The notes under the pieces are model-generated. The model worked only from the letters and a program-made list of their open reading frames with translations, was not told where the DNA came from and did not search any database. From the NCBI GenBank assembly GCA_951799405.1, contig OX637345.1:7812001-7876000 (forward strand): DNA of 64,000 nucleotides, in the 5' to 3' direction. Positions 43,905 to 54,690 of the stretch are shown here, piece by piece (position 1 is the first letter of the stretch; each line of letters opens with the position of its first letter). Made by a program: the position numbers and the translations under genes. Source of the DNA: Agapetus fuscipes. Taxonomy: Eukaryota; Arthropoda; Insecta; Trichoptera; Glossosomatidae.

Positions 43905-46190
43905 ATGTCCAATAAGGAGGGCCACTGATGTATGGGGAAAAAAAAATTACGCTGAATTTTAATCTAAGAGTGAAATTATGTTGCTAAATGACGTAATTTT
44001 ATTGTACAGAAAGTTTCATTAGAATCAAACAACAACTTTTGTCTCCAAATCGACATTGAAATAATGAGAAATTGAAAAAAAACACAAAAAAATATTTTTA
44101 CATACTGACTTTAAACCCGATTTTTGAATTTTATTTCTCATGTAAAACAAATGTTTAAGGTATAAAATAACACATTTGAGAGAAAAAAGTCAATTACAGA
44201 AAGTAAAATTTTGTTATTGATAACGTAAAAAATTCGTTTTTTTTCGAATTTAGGCCTGACACTGCGAGACGCTATTTTAGGTAAAATATTTTTTTCTAAT
44301 GTTGATTTAAAAAAAAACGTTGCAGAGACTTTTGTGCTGTTCTTCAAAGACATTTTGCTAGTTTTCGGATGATAAACGCAGATGAGATAAATCCATTTGC
44401 CCACCGTGTGCTGTGAAAAAAAATGAGATTTCCATCAGATGCCTTTTGAGATGTTAGTGGTTCAGATGTATTTTTCTGCCAATTTGTAATACGACAGTAA
44501 GTTGCAACAACAAAGTTAATTCATGGAACTTGTAAGAGTCAATTTTCCCACCTTGCATGATAAGAATTTTTAGAATCTTACGTGTATCTGCGAGGAGTTC
44601 ACTTAGGTGTTAGTGAAGATTCGTAACTTCGCTATCAGTAAATTTTCTGAATGAGCAAAGCAACTATTTTTTCACTTGGCGCAATCAATTATCATTTTAG
44701 GTTCTCCTGATGAATATTTTTAATTTAAATAAACTTCGATAAATGTCGGAAACCATCTTTGCAATAGGATAGCACTTACAAATATCATAAATGTAACTGA
44801 ATATAGTTAAACTGAAAAGTAATCATTCTTTTTGAGTATATGTATGTACCTTAAGAAGGTTACTGCTAAAAAAATTAGACATATTATTATAAATCAAGCT
44901 AAAGCGTATGCTTGAACAACATAATTTGCCAAATTAATAAGTTTTTTAAGGGATCCTAAGCTCTATAGCTCGCGGAATCCACCAAGCATAGGATTTTTTT
45001 CCTGGAGTTTTATAGGCTAAGTTTATGTTTTCTAAGACAAACTTGTATAGATATAATTGATCTGTACTTAAATCTTGTGCGAATAAATCATAATGGGTAT
45101 TAAAGGTTTTTTTGAAAACTAATTGAATGTTTCACATTTGATACCATGCAGAACTTCTGAAGTTATGAGTGCTGCCACTTTTCCCAAAACTCCATACCTG
45201 TAGAAAGTTTTTGCCAATGTAGAAACATCCAGTAAGCCTTTTTTGAAAAGTTGGCGATGCAGCTTTAAAAAAGATTCTTGTGAGACTGGCTGTGGAGATA
45301 TACCTACTCAATGATGATGGTGTTTTATGTTATTTTGGTACGTGTTCTTTTACCATCAATGTATTTTGGTTCGATTATCTAAGTTTTTTTACGTAGATTC
45401 TTTTTTCTATGATTTCTTAATTACTTTATAACGACTATGGCTGTACCTATTTCCAATAATTATTTTCCCTGATGTTTGCTAGTCAGTTAGGAAGCTTCAC
45501 TCTTGTGCGAACACTCTGCAATCTCTATGAAAGGCGCATTGATTTATTTCTTTACATTTACAGGACAATAAATGTAAAACAGCACATTATTCATCATCTT
45601 GATCATAAGCTCAACAGTCTTGGGTGGGTTTTTTTTAAACAATATCAGTTGTTTTTGGAGATTTTGGCGTTTTTTCGTGATTTTCAAAACATTTCTTGTC
45701 CAGTTGTGCAGTTACATTACTGCATTAAAAGATACATTTCATGACACTTCATGTTTTTTAAAAGAATTAAACAAATTTTACCAGTCACAGGGCATTGAAA
45801 TAAGTTTCGTATTCAACTCATAGTGACAACGCGCGGTCACAAGTTCTTTGCAAAATAGTGAAATTCGACGCTCTCTCTACCCCTCCTACTGCTTATTTAG
45901 TGAAAAAATAACTTGTTTATTTGTACTATTGGTGCGCATTCCTAAATTTTATGCACAAAAATATAGAAATTACCGTAAAATCTCAATTCCTTATTGTATT
46001 ATTAGCCCTCATGAAAAATAATAAAAATGGCATTTTTTCGAAACTTTGAGGCCGATTTGGAGACAGATGATTAATACTTTTACGGAATTTTATTTTACAC
46101 ACGTAATTTGAACTTCTTTTGGCAACATATTCTTACTATTAGATGATTATTATCCAAAAAAAAAAAAATCGGCCCTCCTTAATGTCCAAG
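43905..46190. mobile_element. Possible 2.3-kb non-autonomous DNA transposon
   Basis: The left end TGTCCAATAAGGAGGGCC is mirrored by GGCCCTCCTTAATGTCCA at the right, and an inner pair (CTCCAAATCG near 44042 and its complement CGATTTGGAG near 46053) is also inverted. No transposase domain was recognised inside. The left end begins about 55 bp after a splice donor. Target duplication not clear. Confidence 0.55.
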
Positions 46191-46924
46191 GTCGACTTTT
46201 GAATTTGGAACTTAATTGTAGTTTGGGTTTATTTTGAATTTGGAACTTTATTCTGTAAAAGGAATGCGTTGTGGTTTGCGTTTATTTTGAATTTGGAATA
46301 GAAAAAAGCGATCACGCATTTTTATAACCAGATATAAATATTTATATCGATGCGTAAGTAGGTAAATCAAATATTTTTTCATTTCAAACTATAATGCAAG
46401 TAAATATTTATTCAAAATCTTCACAAATGGGCAACCTAATATATTTTAAAATTATTTTATCGTTCATAAAGACTCGGTGGATTTAATCGAAAAAAAATAT
46501 TTTCGTTACGGCAAGTTACTCACTTTTTAAATTTACCTAAGTATTTGATTCTAAAGTGGGAATTAATTAAAATCATTCGCATAATTTTACAGAACAAGAA
46601 GGTATAATTCAAAGACGCTATTTTGCTAATACCAACCCTGTTGCCTACTATTGCAACTTTGATTGTATGTTATACTTACTAAATAATAAAATGAACTGCT
46701 GATCTATGAGGACGGTTGAACAGATTTGTCGGTTTTCATGGCAACGTCGGTCGGGTCAGCTAGCTATAGCATAAAGTTGTCGCTGCTGCGTGGGTGTAGA
46801 CGAAATGCAACCACGCACTTTTCATTCATTATAATTTACATCGTAATGGTTATCAACACTCCGCACAAAAAGGCCTGCCTACAGCTTGCTTAACCACACC
46901 TAAGCGCGAACTCACTTGTGCTTG

Positions 46925-47265
46925 CAATACGCTAAGCTAAAAACGCTATTAAGCTACACATGTAGTGTAACTTTATGCGCGTTCTGCCCGAAGGGGTCGC
47001 ATGTGACGAGTGGAAGCTATTTAATTTTACAGGTAAGGGGGCCGGCCTTACGCCAAACACTTCAGTTGAAATGGAGGTTTTCCCAGCTCCCGAGGGGGCT
47101 GGTACTCATTTCTTATGAAGGCTGAGTAAACCTTGCGGGTATTTTATTTTGGCTTTGAAATAAACACCGAAACGGGAAATCATTTCTGATACCCTCGGTG
47201 AGACTCGAACCCGAGCTCTCGGCAAGCAATGCAAACACTCTACCAACGTGAGCTATCAACCGGAC
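46925..47265 (-). repeat. Family B tRNA-derived SINE
   Basis: Complete reverse copy: on the minus strand GTCCGGTTGATAGCTCACGT, B box GGTTCGAGTC, body AATGATTTCCCGTTTCGGTG, tail TAGCTTAATAGCG. Confidence 0.85.
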
Positions 47266-47952
47266 ATGTAAACTGATTGCGACTGGACCGACTGTAAAAT
47301 AGAAAAAACGCTAATTACCAAAATTCCAATTTTTATTGACTATGGGCCGTGGGTTGACGTCACATGGCCGAGGGAATATTTTGAAATAACGACTTCACAT
47401 CCTACGACTGAAAATAAACTATAAAATGGATATTTAGTGTTTTGAATTTTTAAGCAATATGTATTTTAATTTAGCTTGATTTCTCTTTTATACGTGCACT
47501 AAGAAATGACGTAAACTTTTGCATGTTTAGAGTAAGTTTTAATTTTAACTTATATGTAAGTAGGTACTGTCTCTTTTGAAGCAGTCCATGTCTTTTTTTT
47601 ACCACCCCAGAATATACAGTTTTGTAGTATTAAATGTACATGCGTTAAACTTCTAGGTTTATTTTTTATTTTAATAATAGCTTCTTACACACTCGTTTCA
47701 TATTACGCCCTATTTTTATTTATTTATTTATTATACGGCATTAAATTTTAGCATTCGTGTTTGCAGTTATAAAGGCAATAACATTTTCAACCCACTATTT
47801 TTCAATGAGGTTTTTTATTTGACCCAGATTTTCATATAAGCATGTGCATTAGGTGCTTTATTTATAGTGTCAGCAATACTGAACTAATATATACATAACC
47901 TACAGTATGCATTAAAATAAATGATTTTTATCCATAGCTTCTCAGGCCACTC

Positions 47953-48658
47953 TTAAGGCGTGTTATAAAGCCAAATATGCCATTTTTGTTTCTTACACTT
48001 TATGATCTTAGCAAAATAGTTACAGTAATGAAAAAAATCAAGCATGTTTATTAATTTTTTATCTTAATTATAAAGCTTGAACAAAATATATAACTTAAGA
48101 ATTGCCACCACAAAAAAATATTAAAAAAAGCGCATTTTTTTTACATTTTTAGCTTTTTTTTCGTGTGTGCTGTATTTTGGATTTTTGTTTTTGCTTTTTA
48201 ATTACAGAACTATACATTGTTTAGCTTCCGTATTCAACATTTTTTTTATAATGTCAATAGTTTTTGAGTAAACATGGAAAAACTGTGTTCTTTGATTTAA
48301 TTAAAATTTAATTCATTTAGTAGTTTCAGTTTTTCAATATTTACTCAAAAACTATTGAAATTATAAAAAAAATGTTGACTACGGAACCTAAACAATGTAT
48401 AGTTCTGTAATTAAAAAGCAAAAAAAAATTCCAAAATACAGCACACACGAAAAAAAAGCTAAAAATGTAAAAAAAACGCATTTTTTTAAATATTTTTTTG
48501 TGGTGACAATTCTTAAGTTATATCTTTTGTTCAAGCTTTATAATTAAGATTAAAAATTAATAAACATGCTTGATTTTTTTCATTACTGTAACTATTTTGC
48601 TAAGACCATAAAGTGTAAGAAACAAAAATGGCAGATTTAGCTTTATAACACGCCTTAA
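47953..48658. mobile_element. 706-bp foldback MITE with TTAA ends, copy 2
   Basis: Same length and nearly the same sequence as the copy at 17413-18118, with about 330-bp inverted arms and TTAAGGCGTGTTATAAAG at both ends. Confidence 0.9.
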
Positions 48659-48774
48659 ACGTAGGTCTCAAACAACCTTCTCAATACCATTCTGATTACT
48701 ACTGTGGTCAGCAATCCATGGACCGCAGTTCCCGTGATGCTGTCCTGCCACCTAAATTGGGGTCTCCTTACTCA

Positions 48775-49245
48775 CTGCTTGGACATCCTGGGTCGAATGT
48801 GAGTTGAGTAAAGTATGTGCGGTTTAAATGGCTTATCTGAGAGCAATGAATGGAAAGACACTGAATCATATGAGTCCGCAATGATCGTGGGATGAACGAG
48901 TGTGGTATAAAAGAGAATGTAAGAACGAAAGTACAAAAATCACAATTAGATGGTTCGGACATCTTGAAAGAATGGATGATGAAAGACGAAGAAAGTGAAC
49001 AGAGGAAATGTCAGAGGAAAGCGTTGAAGGGGAAGACCGAGGAAGTAATTGATTGACCAAATATTTAAGTAGGTGAGATTGCGAAAGAATGGAACTTGCA
49101 GAGTAAGAATAAGAGAAGAGTAGGTATGTATGAAAAAAGTGATGAATGTTGAAGAGTTGATAGAGGTATGCAAGGACGGAAAAAAAATAGAGACGCATCT
49201 GCGGAGGTACCGGCCACCCCTAGTGGAACGGCGGCAGGATACAGC
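48775..49245 (+). mobile_element. LINE 3' fragment (RTE-like)
   Basis: Decayed copy of the 16945-17400 fragment: AGATGGTTCGGACATCTTG, GAAAGAATGGATGATGAAAG, and the end GACGCATCTGCGGAGGTACC then GGCCACCCCTAG. Confidence 0.65.
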
Positions 49246-50104
49246 CATTGGACGACCATTTATACCATATACGGCACATGAAAAAACATCACATAACAAA
49301 ACTGTTTTGGGTATGTCATGTGATGTTTTGTTATAGTGATGTATTTTCTGTGTTGTTTTGTCATGTGATGTTCTGCCATGTGTCATATTGTCACTGTGCC
49401 GTTCTATGCTATTACTGTTTCAGTTCAATAGTATTTTTTTGCGTCGTTGAGGATGCAGTCCACGTTAGTTCTACCCTTCTGGTTAATTCTGTAGATTGAT
49501 TTTCATTTCGTTTAAAAAGTACCTAAGTTACTAAGTACATTTCTGTACGTAAATTAAACAGTGGAATGAATTAGTAAATATTTGGTCACGTGAGGTGACT
49601 GACTCAAATTCTAGTGACTCTGTTGAATGAGAAAGATCAACGAATTGCCTTTTAGTTCAGACATAAAATAAATAAACATATTTTTGCATAAACATTTGAA
49701 TGACTGATTTCAATAAGGAAGGCTCTAAGTACCAAAATATTCATTTTTAAACGACGACATAAGTCTGTAGTTTGCAGGCAAATAACTTAAATACGGCTCT
49801 CATTGAGAATATATTTACGTGTTAAAATTTGTTGAAACCTTGCCAGCTAGAATTTGGAAATTGAAAAAATACACGGAATACCTAACTTCCACTCTAAATG
49901 GCTGTTTGTATCAAAATTTATGAGGGCGTTGTGAGAGCTGCGTAAAAAAGTTACTCCTTTTATATTTTTATTTTCAAAAAATCCTATTCAACCTTCCTGT
50001 ATTACATATTTTTCCTGTTGCCGGTTGCAAAAGTGCAACCAATCTCAAAAGTGACCTACCGAAATAATAATAAGCCATTGGCTCTCGCAGGCCGGGTGAA
50101 TATC

Positions 50105-50330
50105 TACGAGTATAATCTAAGTTGCATAGAAATTTTAACATTTAAAATTCACATTAATTGCAAGCCCACAAACAAATGCTGCATGCGTACCTAGAAATTA
50201 ATAATCAAACTTCAAATGAACATAAACCCTGCGATTTTTGCCGATCTTACTTGAATTAGAGCTGACATTGGCAAAGTGAATTATTTTCTTACAGCACTGG
50301 TGGTCAATACCAACCTATAAGTCAAGGTTT
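50105..50330 (+). repeat. Family A short repeat
   Basis: From GTATAATCTAAGTTGCATAG to ACCTATAAGTCAAGG, followed by a T run. Confidence 0.8.
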
Positions 50331-51023
50331 TTTTTTTTTTAATAGATTTGTGGGAAGGAATGCAATCCACCAACCCATTTTGCCTGGCCAGTTGTCTTCA
50401 TGCGAAAGCAGAAGCTTGTGTGCATGCAACGGCATCTGTTGAACCAGGGTCGAAGTTATCGTCGCTAGATTCGAACCAACGTTATCCGGTCCGAAATAAC
50501 CCGGATCCTCGCGGCTATAACACCGACGCATATGATGATGAAAAATTAAAAACACCTGCAAGCCACGTCTTAGCGGGCCGCGTATTTGAGTCGCCTGCAC
50601 CACATTGTTCATTTGCCTGTACGTCGTTCATGTCACTGCACACATCGTTCATCTCGCCGCACACACACTTCATTTTCATTTCCACACACCGCGCGTTCAC
50701 CTGCCTGCGCCTGCATGCATATTCAAGTTAACTCATTGTAAACTTTCGCTTCCCCGTCCACTGCCTGACTCCGAGAGCGAAATCTTTATGTACATCTCAC
50801 GGGCGGAACATTCCAGAGCATCCATAAGACTGCGAGTCTACGAGTATATTAGTGCCTGGTGATACCGCACGTAATAGACGATGCGTGTCAACGATTACGT
50901 AACTCAGAGTGCGTCGTTTCAACAATAGATTAGCTACTTTATACTGAATGAAAAGGTCGCACTTGTGACAATCGTGTGGGGTTTGTTTCAGTTTAAGCTT
51001 ATGCTAAAAAAAGCACCCATTAC

Positions 51024-51178
51024 GCCATTAGACACAAGACGCATTTTGCTTGATTTGTTTATGGTTTTCTACCCGGCGCCGGGTCATAAGTCCAGTAGTG
51101 TATAGAGATGCTTTCACAAGGCTTGTTCAGTAACCCATAGACAAACCGGGTAGAATGCGTTGTGTCTGAAATGGGCCT
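51024..51178. mobile_element. Small TIR MITE (GACACAAGACGCATTTTGC ends)
   Basis: GCCATTAGACACAAGACGC and the right end AATGCGTTGTGTCTGAAATG are imperfect inverted repeats. The inner CCGG.GCCGG...GTCCAGTAGTGT is shared with 52196-52387. Confidence 0.55.
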
Positions 51179-51179
51179 A

Positions 51180-51425
51180 TAATCTAATATTCTAAGCTGT
51201 AAAGATATGTTTGCATTTAAGACGCAAATTGAATGCATGCCCACAGACAGGCACATATATGTACGCGCCTACGCGTTCTGCATGTGTGCATACAAATAAA
51301 CAAAACCTCAAATGAACATAAACCTTGCAACTCCTGCCGCCTTTCCCTGAAGCGCGGTGGCATTGCCAAAAGTGAGCCAATTTTTCAACAGCACGGGGGG
51401 GTTAGCCTTATCAGTCAGGAAAAAA
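51180..51425 (+). repeat. Family A short repeat
   Basis: From ATAATCTAATATTCTAAGC through TTCCCTGAAGCGCGGTGGC to a degraded right end near TCAGTCAGGAA. Confidence 0.75.
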
Positions 51426-51877
51426 AGTCATATTCAGTCATTATTTCATGATATGTTCAGTAGACATTGCTAGGGCCCGGTATTTTCAACGTTAGCTTAG
51501 TGACTTTGTACTGAAAGAAAAGGACGCGCTTATGTCAATCGTGTGGGTAGTATTTTATAAGTTTTAAGTCGCATATGCAAACGTTGAAAATACCTGGCCT
51601 TGGTACTAATATTCAGTTTATTTTTACCCTTAGCCAAGGCTCGTATTTATGATTGCTATTTTATTTTTGAATTGAAATGAGGACCTTACTACGAGGTGTG
51701 CGTACGATGTCTAATTGCCAACGCTATTTATAATATGTAATTGACTCTTTAAATAAAATTATACACCTTACGAGTCCACAACCTTCTGCTGGTACATTCA
51801 TGCCCCTAGTATAATTGTACAGAGGTAATGACCGGTCTCATGGTTTACATTACGATGATGGACAGTAAGAACATTGA

Positions 51878-52085
51878 CCGGTCTGTGGTCTAGTGGTTAA
51901 CGCTCTTGATGTTAAGGTAATGGGTTCGATTTCCAGCGGAGCACAATTTTTTTTTTCAATTATGCTCTTCACTGAGTTCACTTCGCAGAGGGCACTTGAG
52001 ATGTCGTTCACATAAAAACAGCGCTCACCAAATAAATGAAATACTATTGTTATTATTATTATTAACTAGAGATGTTACAAAAAGT
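51878..52085 (+). repeat. Family C tRNA-derived SINE, full length
   Basis: Head GACCGGTCTGTGGTCTAGTG, B box GGGTTCGATTTCCAGCGGAG, tail CAGAGGGCACTTGAGATGTC and a (TTA)n end. Confidence 0.88.
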
Positions 52086-52195
52086 GGTTAAAGCGAATAG
52101 TTGAAAATTGAGTAATCACTATTCCCTATAATAGCGAATATTGACTATCTAGCTATTCTTATTCGAAAAAATGAATAAAAAAAATCAGATTTACT

Positions 52196-52387
52196 GCCTT
52201 TTCACACTACTTAAACGAATATTGTCTAGTTTATTTGTTTTTTCTCTATCCGGTGCCGGACCTGAAGTCTAGTAGTGTTTGGGGATGTATGAAAACTTTT
52301 ACTCGGTTTTTCCGGCGATTCCATTCGGAACCGTAGAAAACCGAAACCATTAAAAACCGCACAGATTTTGTGCTGTGTGAAAAGGGC
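52196..52387. mobile_element. Small TIR MITE (GCCTTTTCACAC ends)
   Basis: Left GCCTTTTCACACTAC and right TGTGTGAAAAGGGC are inverted repeats about 190 bp apart. Confidence 0.6.
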
Positions 52388-53115
52388 GCTACTGCAAGCA
52401 TATTTTTTTGTAAGCTTATGAGAAAAGAAAGCAATGATGTTAAAGAAATCAGTGAGTAGGCACTTACTGACTACTCGTCCCTGCAGTGCTTGTTTGGCTT
52501 ACCTACCATTTGATTCAAAGATGACCTTTCAATGAAATTGTCTTACGAATCACATTCTACACAATCTGAGCTAGAAAATAACGTTAAACACGATAATGTG
52601 AGAGTGGTTTTAAATATTTTTAGAATCAATATCCAGTTTTCGTAAGACACATTGGTCCAATACACCTACAAACATTGCTCATATGAATTTACTTTCGATG
52701 GAGATACGACAATTAAGCCGTAAGGGAACGCACTGTCTACTGAGTAACAGACATACAACAGCTCAGAAAGACGATGAAGGTAATTTAAAGTAAACGAATA
52801 CCTACCTGTATAGTTATCACGAATCTAGTTATTTTACCGGTGGCACTGGTCCCCCCACGACAACTCGTTTTGCGTTGGTATGACTCACCGACGCGACGCT
52901 CTGTTTTGGCTTCCACAAAAAAATATTCTACAGTTTCATTCATCGATGATAATATTATCACGATGTTGCAACAATGTTTGTACAGTGACTCACGGTCCTA
53001 GACCAAGCGCTTCTTAGTCAGTTTCATGAAGAAATTAATAAAAGTAAAATACAAATTGTAATCGTCGTCGATCGCGTGATTTTTAAAAGTGTATGAAAAT
53101 TAAATCACTTACTAA

Positions 53116-53331
53116 GGCCCTTTACAGACTAGACACATTCTGCCCGATTTATCTATTGTTTGTCTAAGGACTATGGACTATGGATTACCTGGGTTGGAAG
53201 ATTCTTACCTACCGAATATCGGTAATATTTTTATAAAGACTAATCAGCTGTTTGACAGGTTTTCATAGAAATATTACTGATATTGGGTAGGTAAGAATTA
53301 CGGTGGTGATGAAGCTCAGTGTGAAAAGCGA
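53116..53331. repeat. Nested palindromic repeat
   Basis: Inside lies an inverted repeat with arms TTCTTACCTACCGAATATCG and TATTGGGTAGGTAAGAATTA (about 53198-53300). The outer ends, CCCTTTACAGACTAGACACA and CAGTGTGAAAAGCG, are weakly paired. Confidence 0.55.
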
Positions 53332-53337
53332 TCGACA

Positions 53338-53507
53338 CCCTTTTTACACTAAACGCATTCTGCCCGGATTGTCTATGGATTATATATCGGACAGACTGTC
53401 TGAAAGCTTTCTTTCATCCCCATGCGCTACTAGTCTTTTGGCCCGGTAATTCATACACAAACCATGGAAAATCCGGGCAGAATGCGCCTAGTGTGAAAAA
53501 TCCGTAA
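53338..53507. mobile_element. Small TIR MITE (TTTTTACACTAAACGCATTC ends)
   Basis: Left TTTTTACACTAAACGCATTC with TGCCCGG is mirrored by CCGGGCAGAATGCGCCTAGT then GTGAAAAA at the right. Confidence 0.7.
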
Positions 53508-54047
53508 AGGTTGTGTATTTCACACATTTTTCTATTTAGATCGCTTTATTTATTCGCTATATTTAAGCGATCGAAGGGAATTTATGAATATACAAAATAT
53601 TTAACTCGAGAAACAGGTATCAACTGAGCCCATAAACGATTGTATGTCCCTGAAATAACAATATTATATTTTCATTACAATTCCGCTCGAGGTTATTGTC
53701 TTGTTGACTCTAAAACTGAGCAAGTTCAAAGGCAGGGCGAGGTGTTTTTGTCTCGGTGAGTACCTGCCTAATAAATTGGCCCAGAATGGAAAAACACCTT
53801 TTCGGCAGACCTAATGATCTGTGGTGTACGATGTATCAGTAACTTTGTTGTTTCAGTATTTGAAATTTTTTCCAATTCATAAATAATTACAAATTCTTGG
53901 CATCAACAGCTGTATTAATGAGATTTGTTGAACAAAAAATTGACTTTAGCCTGCTTTTTAGTATGGAAAAGTTATGACAATAATATTAATTTTAAAACTA
54001 AACAAATTTCAAAACTTAATTTAACTCGGATATTTCACGAACCGTTT

Positions 54048-54117
54048 AGAGAGAACTTACATCATTCTCGACGTTTCGTCGGCGACGTAGCCAACGTCTT
54101 CAGGAGAACATCCTCTC
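54048..54117 (-). ncRNA. Hammerhead ribozyme motif, Penelope type A, second good copy
   Basis: On the minus strand: CTGAAGA (54097-54103), stem II GTTGGC/GCCGAC, GAAA, CGTC and GAGAATGATG. The core is intact. Relative to the 5.5-kb copy, stem II changes C-G to U-G and G-U to G-C, so pairing is kept. Confidence 0.65.
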
Positions 54118-54149
54118 TGCACGACGACTGAGGATGAACTTCAGACAAG

Positions 54150-54207
54150 GCTAATCTAATCTTATCTTAGTTGCAAAGATATGTAACATTGGGGATGTAC
54201 ATTATAT
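54150..54207 (+). repeat. Family A short repeat, left part (split by the LTR element)
   Basis: CTAATCTAATCTTATCTTAG to GGGGATGTACATTATAT. It continues at 61418 after the retrotransposon. Confidence 0.85.
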
Positions 54208-54673
54208 TGTTACGAAATTAGGGTTCAATTGTCTTCAAATTAAAAATACACAGGTCTTCTTCAATAGTTATTTATTTTACACAGTTACAAAATTTATTTT
54301 CACACTACTTTCTCGATTATTCCACTTGGTTTTGGTTCACTGATCAGATGACTTCGATGTGTTTGTAAGTCTCTATGATACTGGCCGCTCTGCAGGCCAT
54401 TCCCACCCTTTATACTCTTTAGAGTAGTATGATCTAGACCTAAAGTCGCTAGACGGTTCCAGAGCAATTATTACTTCTCGATGATTCACGTACTACCTAG
54501 ACACAACCAAAATCCTACCTACAAATGTAATACAGTATTCCTATAATTATAACAAATACCTACTTAGCCTAGAGAATTCTTATAACTATAACTATCCATA
54601 CTTATTTCAATATTTATATTTACATAACACTATAACTACCCATACTTATTTCAATATTTATATTTACATAACA
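54208..54673 (-). repeat. 3' LTR of the Gypsy element
   Basis: 466 bp, starting TG and ending CA on either strand reading (TGTTACG...CATAACA on plus). It contains two direct copies of a unit of about 44 bp (TATAACTA.CCATACTTATT) near 54580-54673. It appears identical to 60952-61417. Confidence 0.97.
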
Positions 54674-54690
54674 CTACCCCCCACCTAGAC
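54659..54690 (-). other. Polypurine tract region next to the 3' LTR
   Basis: On the minus strand AGGTGGGGGGTAG (54674-54686) lies directly before the LTR and would prime plus-strand DNA synthesis. It also encodes the last residues and stop codon of the polyprotein. Confidence 0.8.

Larger units (their letters stand above)
43852..54207. other. Long repeat-rich region (probable intron of the 43.7-kb gene)
   Basis: Contains a 2.3-kb TIR-ended element (43905-46190), a family B SINE, the second foldback MITE, a LINE fragment, family A copies, a family C SINE, small TIR MITEs and a type A ribozyme segment. Stretches 46200-46900, 47270-47950 and 49250-50100 show no gene or named repeat. Confidence 0.5.

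Noticed and set aside
50400..50740. Open frames in a GC-richer patch
   Set aside because: Frames on both strands are His/Cys-rich without domain or splice support; probably a decayed repeat.
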